A stretch of 8,306 bases of DNA from Verrucomicrobiia bacterium (GTDB lineage: Bacteria > Verrucomicrobiota > Verrucomicrobiia > Verrucomicrobiales > Akkermansiaceae), in the NCBI GenBank assembly GCA_947460915.1, contig CANHKJ010000124.1, positions 1-8,306 of the forward strand, written 5' to 3'. Every line of letters begins with the position of its first letter. Within the stretch, counting starts at the first letter, position 1. The notes beneath the pieces were generated by a model. That model did no database searches. It was not told where the DNA came from and saw nothing but the letters and a program-made list of their open reading frames with translations. The position numbers were made by a program, and so were the translations under genes. Positions 1 through 4,709 of the stretch are shown here, in pieces.

Positions 1-1
1 G

Positions 2-118
2 GAACCGCATTTGCCATGGGCGAAAGTGCTCGAGTCATTCGCCTTTCTCGGTGGTCTCAATGCAACGGTATTTGTGCTCGGTTGGCTCGCCTTCCAATCA
101 CGCGATTTCAAAACGTGA
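2..118 (+). CDS. C-terminal end of a membrane protein, possibly ABC-2 type permease (partial, 5' end outside window)
   Basis: An open frame enters from the left edge and runs 38 codons to a TGA at 116-118. Its translation contains one strongly hydrophobic stretch, FAFLGGLNATVFVLGWLAFQ (about residues 13-32 of the visible part), and then ends in the short basic tail SRDFKT. A final transmembrane helix closed by a few residues of the type (R/S)RDFK is common at the C-terminus of ABC-2 type transporter permeases, so that is the best guess. The fragment is too short to prove it, and any polytopic inner-membrane protein would fit. The competing frame from position 16 gives an arginine-rich, non-protein-like translation and runs through the hairpin, so this frame is preferred. 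A hairpin element begins 2-5 bases after the stop. Confidence 0.6.
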   Translation, partial: EPHLPWAKVLESFAFLGGLNATVFVLGWLAFQSRDFKT

Positions 119-122
119 ATAG

Positions 123-200
123 GGAGAAGGGATTTTCAGTCCCTTTTTTCATCGTATATGGTTCCATCAAATCAGGAAAGGGATTGAAAATCCCTTCTCC
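123..200. repeat. 78-bp inverted-repeat (MITE-like) element flanked by ATAG direct repeats
   Basis: The left arm (123-149) pairs with the right arm (174-200). Positions 123-138 match 185-200 perfectly, 139/184 is a G-T wobble, 140-146 match 177-183 perfectly, then two wobbles and one more pair follow. The loop is about 24 bases (150-173). The tetranucleotide ATAG lies immediately outside each end (119-122 and 201-204), as a target-site duplication would. Each arm also contains its own small palindrome: GGGATTTTCAGTCCC at 129-143 and GGGATTGAAAATCCC at 180-194. It encodes nothing. It could be a non-autonomous transposed element, a REP-like dispersed repeat, or simply an elaborate terminator. 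Confidence 0.6.
129..149 (+). terminator. Putative intrinsic terminator of the left-edge gene
   Basis: GGGATTTTCAGTCCC (129-143) folds into a 6-bp stem (four Watson-Crick pairs, one G-T, one A-T) with a 3-base loop, followed at once by TTTTTT (144-149). It begins 11 bases after the stop codon at 116-118. The stem is short, but the U-tract is good. The larger 123-200 hairpin, of which this is one arm, would strengthen or compete with it. The mirror copy in the right arm, read on the minus strand, is followed by only TTTCC and is a weaker terminator. Confidence 0.5.
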
Positions 201-207
201 ATAGGTC

Positions 208-236
208 TTGCCAGACTTGGATCGACCTAGCATAGT
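208..236 (+). promoter_or_regulatory. Candidate sigma70-type promoter for the exported hydrolase
   Basis: TTGCCA (208-213, five of six matches to TTGACA) and CATAGT (231-236, four of six to TATAAT) are separated by exactly 17 bases. Transcription would start near 243, the A of the ATG, giving a leaderless or nearly leaderless mRNA. This fits the absence of a Shine-Dalgarno sequence in front of that ATG. It is based on consensus matching only. Confidence 0.35.
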
Positions 237-242
237 TTTTGC

Positions 243-1244
243 ATGAAAGTTTCGCTCTTTTGCTCATGGCTCGCAGTTTCATTCTCCGTCTTGTGCGCAG
301 AAACTCACACCTATGAGTCGCCCTTGCCGAAGTCATTGCCCGCCGTGTGGTCGATGATGGATGATGTGGCCAAGGCTCCATGTGAGCCCGATGGATTCGT
401 CGCGGAGGCTGCCAAGTTTGCCAAATCAGGAGATCGTGATCGTGCCTTTGCTTGGTTGCAGCGAGCGGCGCACGAAGATTGTGCAAACGCGGACGACATT
501 GCGGGAGATGAGGATTTTGCATCGCTGCGACAAGACGAACGTTGGGCCAAGTTGCTAGAATTTTTGCGCGCCTGCGATCAAGCATGGGCATCATCGGGAT
601 TTTCTCGTGAGATTTTGATCACACCAACAGGATATGATGGCAAGCGCCCGATTCCTGTGGTGCTCGGGTTGCATGGCTATGGCTCGTGGCCGGAGGACTT
701 CACGGGGGCGGATCATCAAAAAATTTGCGATGACCTCGATGTCGCGTTTTTTTCTCTGAGTGGCACGGTTCCGTTAGGTCGGAATTCTTTCATGTGGTCG
801 CAGCGGCATGAGGATGACTGGAGTCGAATCCAAAAAGCGTTGAAGCGGATGGAGAATCAAGTGCAGGTGGCGCCTGGAAAACTGATGGCGGTAGGATTTT
901 CGATGGGTGGTCAGCTTGCCGTTCACCTTACGGCGGCGTATCCGCAAGAGATGGCAGGCTCTTTGGCGATGAGCTCTGGATCGCGGTATCCTGGGCGATT
1001 GTTAGAGGTGTTAGAAGCCACGCCGCAACAACGCACAGGCCAAAGTGTCTTTCTCTCCTGGATCTCTGCCGAGGGTGCAGGCATCAAGGCAAGATGCCAA
1101 GAGCAGGCCGCCCTGCTCGAAAAGCATGGAGTCAGCTGCTACGTGCATGAATTTCCCGGCAAAGGTCATCATTTTCCCCGCGCCTATGCCGACTACTACG
1201 GAGTGGCCTTACAAGTGATTTGCAAAGGTGCGGAGAAGCGGTAA
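243..1244 (+). CDS. Secreted alpha/beta-hydrolase (esterase/phospholipase-like) with N-terminal TPR-like segment
   Basis: This is a 333-residue protein. Residues 1-19 form a signal peptide (MKVSLFCSWLAVSFSVLCA, cut before ETH), so it is probably periplasmic or secreted. Cys18 is not in a proper lipobox. Residues about 53-110 resemble a terminal TPR unit of the type found next to catalytic domains (AFAWLQRAAHEDC, then FASLRQDERWAKLLEFL). Residues about 118-326 are an alpha/beta-hydrolase: LHGYG (143-147) is the oxyanion-hole strand end, GFSMGG (218-223) is the nucleophile elbow with Ser220, and GHHF (308-311) supplies the catalytic His. Where the acid Asp is expected (strand VFLSWISAEG), a Glu (277) sits instead. 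The domain is closest in style to carboxylesterase/phospholipase and feruloyl-esterase-like proteins; the substrate is unknown. ATG at 243 is chosen because it gives the signal peptide, although there is no Shine-Dalgarno. The stop lies 7 bases from the convergent cysE stop. Confidence 0.85.
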   Translation: MKVSLFCSWLAVSFSVLCAETHTYESPLPKSLPAVWSMMDDVAKAPCEPDGFVAEAAKFAKSGDRDRAFAWLQRAAHEDCANADDIAGDEDFASLRQDERWAKLLEFLRACDQAWASSGFSREILITPTGYDGKRPIPVVLGLHGYGSWPEDFTGADHQKICDDLDVAFFSLSGTVPLGRNSFMWSQRHEDDWSRIQKALKRMENQVQVAPGKLMAVGFSMGGQLAVHLTAAYPQEMAGSLAMSSGSRYPGRLLEVLEATPQQRTGQSVFLSWISAEGAGIKARCQEQAALLEKHGVSCYVHEFPGKGHHFPRAYADYYGVALQVICKGAEKR

Positions 1245-1251
1245 GGCAATC

Positions 1252-2088
1252 TCATAGCCGCTGATCCATATCGAGTGCAGGGGCGTTTTCGCGTGCTTCG
1301 CCGACGATTACGGCGGGGACACCGGCAACGGTTTTGTGGGCGGGAACATCGTTGAGAACGACGCTGCCGGCACCGATTTTGGCACGTTCGCCGATGACGA
1401 CGCGACCGAGAATTTTTGCCCCAGCACCAATCAGCACGCCAGAGCGCACGATGGGATGGCGGTCGCCTGTTTCCTTGCCAGTGCCACCGAGGGTGACCTC
1501 GTGTAGGATCGAAACATCGTCCTCGATGATCGCGGTCTCGCCGACGACAAAGCTGGTGGCGTGGTCTAACAAAATGCCACAACCAATGCGCGCTGCCGGG
1601 TGGATATCGACCGCAAAAACTTCACTGGCGAGGCTCTGGAAGTAGAGGGCGAGATCGCGGCGATTGTGGTGCCACAGATGATGAGAAATGCGGTAGGTGC
1701 AGATCGCGAGGAAGCCTTTGAAGAAGAGCAGCGGCTGCAAGGGGGAATCGCAAGCGGGGTCGCGCTCATAGATGGCGATGAGATCTTTGGCGGCACTGCA
1801 GGTGAGCGATGGATGTTGTTGAAAAAGCCCAGCGAGTAGGGGGGCGAGTTCATCGCGCGACATATCTTCGCGCGCGAGCTTGCGGGCGAGGCGGCAACCG
1901 AGGGCCGCGCCTAAGCATGGTTGATCGATTACGACATCGCGCAGTAAGCTCGCCATTTGCGGCTCGCGCTGGGCGATGGCTTGGGCTTCCTCGCGGATTT
2001 TTTGCCACAGTGATGCATGATCGACTTCTTTGCCGTTGCAAAATCGATCTACCTTAGCGCTCGCACTTTTTTCCATACTATGTTTCAT
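1252..2088 (-). CDS. cysE: Serine O-acetyltransferase
   Basis: It transfers acetyl from acetyl-CoA to L-serine, giving O-acetylserine, the first committed step of cysteine synthesis in the cytoplasm. From the ATG at 2088 it is 278 residues, close to E. coli CysE (273). An N-terminal helical domain (about 25-150) precedes a left-handed beta-helix (about 160-264) with hexapeptide repeats such as IGAGAKILGRVVIG. Catalytic positions line up with E. coli: Asp110 (E. coli D92), Asp161 in DIHPAARIG (D143), His176 in LLDHAT (H158) and His211 in GDRHP (H193). The GGTGK loop (201-205) is present. The C-terminus stops at DMDQRL and lacks the longer tail ending in Ile that docks into CysK in E. coli. The start could also be the ATG at 2076; upstream AAGGA is only 2 bases from the first ATG and 14 from the second. 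An ATG at 2151 would overlap the regulator gene and is not preferred. Confidence 0.94.
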   Translation of the reverse strand: MKHSMEKSASAKVDRFCNGKEVDHASLWQKIREEAQAIAQREPQMASLLRDVVIDQPCLGAALGCRLARKLAREDMSRDELAPLLAGLFQQHPSLTCSAAKDLIAIYERDPACDSPLQPLLFFKGFLAICTYRISHHLWHHNRRDLALYFQSLASEVFAVDIHPAARIGCGILLDHATSFVVGETAIIEDDVSILHEVTLGGTGKETGDRHPIVRSGVLIGAGAKILGRVVIGERAKIGAGSVVLNDVPAHKTVAGVPAVIVGEARENAPALDMDQRL

Positions 2089-2095
2089 TTTCCTT

Positions 2096-2509
2096 ATGCG
2101 GATTTCCCAGAAGCTTGAATATGCCTGCCGGGCCTTGGCCCAACTTGCCAAACGTCACGGCACGCAGAGTATTACACGACTTGATGAACTTGCGCAACGC
2201 GAAGCCGTGTCTGCAAACTTTTTAGTGCAAATTCTCAATGATCTGCGTCGTGCGGGATTGATCGAGAGCAAGCGCGGCAAGGAAGGTGGCTATTTGTTGG
2301 CCAAAGCACCGGCGGCGATCACGTTGAAGGAAATTGTCGATGCCATCGATCCCTCCTTGTTGGCATTCTCCGTGAGCACGGAAGGGGAGTCGGGGCCTGC
2401 GGTGGCTCATTCGTGGAAGTCTCTGGCTGCCGATTTTCAGAAAAATTTGTCGTTCATCACCTTGGAGCAACTGGCGGTGACGCCGGGTGACACGATGTTT
2501 TACATTTGA
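2096..2509 (+). CDS. Rrf2-family transcriptional regulator, CymR-like type without Fe-S cysteines
   Basis: This 137-residue cytoplasmic DNA-binding protein starts MRISQKLEYACRALAQLA, the classical Rrf2 N-terminal helix. A winged helix-turn-helix covers about residues 26-70, with recognition helix VSANFLVQILNDLRRAGL (38-55) and wing SKRGKEGGYLLAK (58-70). ITLKEIVDAID (75-85) begins the dimerisation helix region. Cys11 is the only cysteine, so the three-cysteine cluster ligand set of IscR or NsrR is absent. That fits the CymR-like branch, which senses cysteine-pathway status through metabolites or protein partners. It lies between cysE (divergent) and metX (downstream, same strand), so control of sulphur assimilation is the likely role (inference). 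No Shine-Dalgarno precedes this ATG. An in-frame ATG at 2030 would add a hydrophobic 22-residue stretch not seen in the family and is rejected. Confidence 0.88.
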   Translation: MRISQKLEYACRALAQLAKRHGTQSITRLDELAQREAVSANFLVQILNDLRRAGLIESKRGKEGGYLLAKAPAAITLKEIVDAIDPSLLAFSVSTEGESGPAVAHSWKSLAADFQKNLSFITLEQLAVTPGDTMFYI

Positions 2510-2534
2510 TCTCCTGCTCATTTGCCTCTAGAAT
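2506..2534 (+). promoter_or_regulatory. Candidate sigma70-type promoter for metX
   Basis: TTGATC (2506-2511) overlaps the rrf2 stop codon. TAGAAT (2529-2534, five of six to TATAAT) follows after a 17-base spacer. A start near 2541 would give a leader of about 36 bases before the GTG at 2577. If real, metX can be expressed independently of the upstream regulator gene. The 67-base gap is too short for a SAM riboswitch, and no terminator-like stem is seen in it. Confidence 0.4.
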
Positions 2535-2576
2535 CATTCTTCCCGCCGCTGATCGCGTCGCACCAACTTTTCCGCT

Positions 2577-3719
2577 GTGTCCACTTCCACCATCACACAT
2601 TTTTGCGAAAGCGCTGAACCATTTCGTCTGCAAAATGGCTTCGTGCTTCCGAGTTTGCGCATCGCCTATGAATCCTGGGGCACGATGAATGCGGAAAAAG
2701 ACAATGTCATTTTGCTCTATCACGCGCTTTCTGGTTCGCACCACGCGGCGGGGCATAATCCAGAAATTCCTGGATGTGGCGACCTGTGGCAGCCTGAAAT
2801 GCACGCGGGTTGGTGGGAAGACATGATTGGCCCCGGAAAAGCGCTCGACACCGATCGATTTTGCATCATTTGCGCCAACTATCTCGGTGGCTGTTATGGC
2901 ACGACGGGTCCCTCTTCGATCAATCCGGGCACGGGTGAGCCATGGGGTTCGATTTTTCCGCATATCACTGCTGCCGACCAAGTGCGGGCTACGGCTGTGT
3001 TGCTCGATCATTTGGGCGTGGAAGTTTTGCACGGCGTGGTGGGCCCCTCGGTTGGTGGTTTGCTGGCGCTGACATTTGCCACGACGTTTCCTCAGCGTGT
3101 GCAACGTGTGGTTTCCTTAGCTGCAGGATTCAAGACGACGGTTCTCAATCGCTTGATCTTGTTCGAACAAATTTTGGCGATCGAAAATGACCCGAACTTC
3201 CAAGGTGGGGATTACTATCGCACGCAGCCACCACTCTATGGATTGGCGTTGGCGCGGATGATTTCACACAAAACCTTTGTGCATCTTGATGCCATCGAGC
3301 GTCGGGCGCGTCAGGAAATCGTGCAACATGCGGACACGCTTTCTTGGTATAAAGTGCGTGATCCCTTTCAGTCCTACATGCTGCATCAAGGGAAAAAATT
3401 TGTCCGACGTTTCGATGCAAACACCTACTTGCGGATCATCGATATGTGGTCGCGCTATGATGCCGTCGAAGAAGCGGGCGCAGAAAGTCCGCGTCAATTG
3501 TTAGAACGAGCCGCCGAAGCTGGTCAGCGCTGGTTGGTGTTTTCCATCGACAGCGATTTTTGCTTTTACCCCGAAGAACAGGCAGATTTGACGCTGCATT
3601 TGGAACGCGCCGACGTCAACACCACGCAGATAACTGTGCACTCGGATAAAGGGCACGACTCATTTTTGCTAGAGCCGCACCTTTATACGCCGCATTTGAA
3701 GTGGCTGATGGAAAGCTGA
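2577..3719 (+). CDS. metX: Homoserine O-acyltransferase (acetyltransferase), methionine biosynthesis
   Basis: It acylates L-homoserine, normally with acetyl-CoA, to give the substrate for direct sulphhydrylation or transsulphuration to methionine in the cytoplasm. The 380-residue protein has the length and landmarks of MetX: YHALSGSHHAAG (48-59), GWWEDMIGPGKALDT (78-92), NYLGGCYGTTGPSSINP (101-117), the lid region with ARMIS (226-230), and HQGKKFVRRFDANTY (270-284). The alpha/beta-hydrolase triad is Ser158 in GPSVGG (156-161), Asp327 in SIDSDFCFYP and His360 in KGHDSF. The elbow GPSVGGLLAL departs from the usual GGSMGGMQAL type, so acyl-donor choice (acetyl versus succinyl) cannot be read from it. 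The start is a GTG: an in-frame TGA lies at 2550, and the next ATG (2685) would remove conserved N-terminal strands. No Shine-Dalgarno is visible. It lies 67 bases after the Rrf2 gene on the same strand. Confidence 0.93.
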   Translation: MSTSTITHFCESAEPFRLQNGFVLPSLRIAYESWGTMNAEKDNVILLYHALSGSHHAAGHNPEIPGCGDLWQPEMHAGWWEDMIGPGKALDTDRFCIICANYLGGCYGTTGPSSINPGTGEPWGSIFPHITAADQVRATAVLLDHLGVEVLHGVVGPSVGGLLALTFATTFPQRVQRVVSLAAGFKTTVLNRLILFEQILAIENDPNFQGGDYYRTQPPLYGLALARMISHKTFVHLDAIERRARQEIVQHADTLSWYKVRDPFQSYMLHQGKKFVRRFDANTYLRIIDMWSRYDAVEEAGAESPRQLLERAAEAGQRWLVFSIDSDFCFYPEEQADLTLHLERADVNTTQITVHSDKGHDSFLLEPHLYTPHLKWLMES

Positions 3720-3730
3720 GAGGCTTATCA

Positions 3731-4672
3731 TTAACCAAACTTGATGCCACCGAATCCTGATAGCGCCGATCCCGCTTGTGGGTTGCGCCGATAGGCGAAA
3801 AAGTTCACACCTTTGCAGAGCTGCGACATAATCGGGAACATCAGGAAGAGCGCGATGGGTCCGGCGACGATGCAACAAATGCAGTATGCCAAAAACAATC
3901 CCTCACTCAGCCGCGGTGCTGTGCGCAGGTCTTCATAGCTTCCCACGATGCGGTTCCAGTCTTCGGCAAGTCCTTTGTAGGCGATGAACAACCAATAGAG
4001 ATTGAAAAACGGGATGAACAGATAGCCAACGGCGGCACCGGGAGTGGTGCGTGCTCCGCCGTATTGCAAGCATTTCCATGAGCGATGCAAAACGATATAG
4101 GCATAGAGTGTATTGAGGAATAAGAAAAGAACCGCTGCTCCTACGGCTGCAAAACCTCCGATCATACCGCCTGCGGCAGCTGTGTCACTTACTTCTCCGG
4201 TAGTTGGATCAGCAGAACCTACTACTCCTGCAATGATGGCAATCATTACGATCATCGATACGATACTTCCTACGAAGAACCCGATCCACAGGCCAAAGCC
4301 CGCGGGTTTCACCTTGAAGTAGGGGTAACTGCCATCGGTAGGTGCTGTCGCAGCGGTCAGTGAGCCAGTCAACGCTGCTGGGCTCGATGCCAGCATGGTT
4401 GCGCCACGTGTCGTAGCTCCGGGAGGCGCCCAGTTTGTGGTGGCGAGAGCAGGTTTTGCGGGGGCAACCTGAACAGGCACAGCTTGCACGATTACTTCTT
4501 CGGGCGGAAAAATGCCTTCGATCTGTGCGGCAGGCAACCACTCCTGCATTCCTTCCGTCCAGACCATGGTTTCACGAGCGATTCGGCCTTCTTGTGCAAA
4601 TGTAACAAGTGCCTCGCCTGTGTAGGGACCGAGTCTGTCCTCTCCGTTCAATACATACCAAGTTGGGTTCAT
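3731..4672 (-). CDS. GYF_2 (DUF4339) domain membrane protein with four predicted TM segments
   Basis: This 313-residue protein has an N-terminal GYF_2 domain (about 4-55: WYVLNGEDRLGPYTGEAL, then WTEGMQEWLPA), which binds peptide or proline-rich partners in related proteins. A Pro/Ala/Thr-rich linker (about 56-120) follows. There are four hydrophobic segments at roughly 126-152, 166-196, 213-233 and 257-285. The stretch TTPGAAVGYLFIPFFNLYW (209-227) followed by GLAEDWNR is a recurring signature of such GYF_2 membrane proteins. The exact function is unknown. The ATG at 4672 is chosen because the GYF domain begins two residues later; the longer in-frame start at 4741 would overlap the RND gene and add a non-homologous Cys-rich stretch. 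It starts 37 bases after the RND pump's stop on the same strand, so co-transcription is likely. Its stop is 11 bases from the convergent metX stop. Confidence 0.8.
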   Translation of the reverse strand: MNPTWYVLNGEDRLGPYTGEALVTFAQEGRIARETMVWTEGMQEWLPAAQIEGIFPPEEVIVQAVPVQVAPAKPALATTNWAPPGATTRGATMLASSPAALTGSLTAATAPTDGSYPYFKVKPAGFGLWIGFFVGSIVSMIVMIAIIAGVVGSADPTTGEVSDTAAAGGMIGGFAAVGAAVLFLFLNTLYAYIVLHRSWKCLQYGGARTTPGAAVGYLFIPFFNLYWLFIAYKGLAEDWNRIVGSYEDLRTAPRLSEGLFLAYCICCIVAGPIALFLMFPIMSQLCKGVNFFAYRRNPQAGSALSGFGGIKFG

Positions 4673-4709
4673 CGGCGTGACTATTATGAAAAACAGGCAG
4701 CGCGCGCAA

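Noticed and set aside
16..204. Open frame of 62 codons at the left edge, + strand
   Set aside because: It runs through the 123-200 hairpin and reads as an arginine/serine-rich non-protein. The alternative frame (2-118) ends in a convincing membrane helix.
243..300. Lipoprotein signal on the hydrolase (Cys18)
   Set aside because: The residue before the Cys is Leu rather than Gly, Ala or Ser, so the lipobox rule fails. A standard signal peptidase site after Ala19 fits better.
1600..1839. Acidic 79-codon open frame opposite cysE
   Set aside because: It is antisense to conserved CysE sequence and shows no start signal or recognisable motif.
2030..2095. Upstream ATG extending the Rrf2 protein by 22 residues
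   Set aside because: The extension looks like a hydrophobic stretch absent from the family and overlaps the cysE start. MRISQKLEYA is the canonical Rrf2 beginning.
2510..2576. Possible SAM riboswitch in front of metX
   Set aside because: The gap is only 67 bases and contains no paired helices or terminator stem of the size required.
2457..3104. 215-codon minus-strand open frame across rrf2 and metX
   Set aside because: It overlaps two genes with clear family motifs, and its translation is His/Arg-rich and low in protein character.
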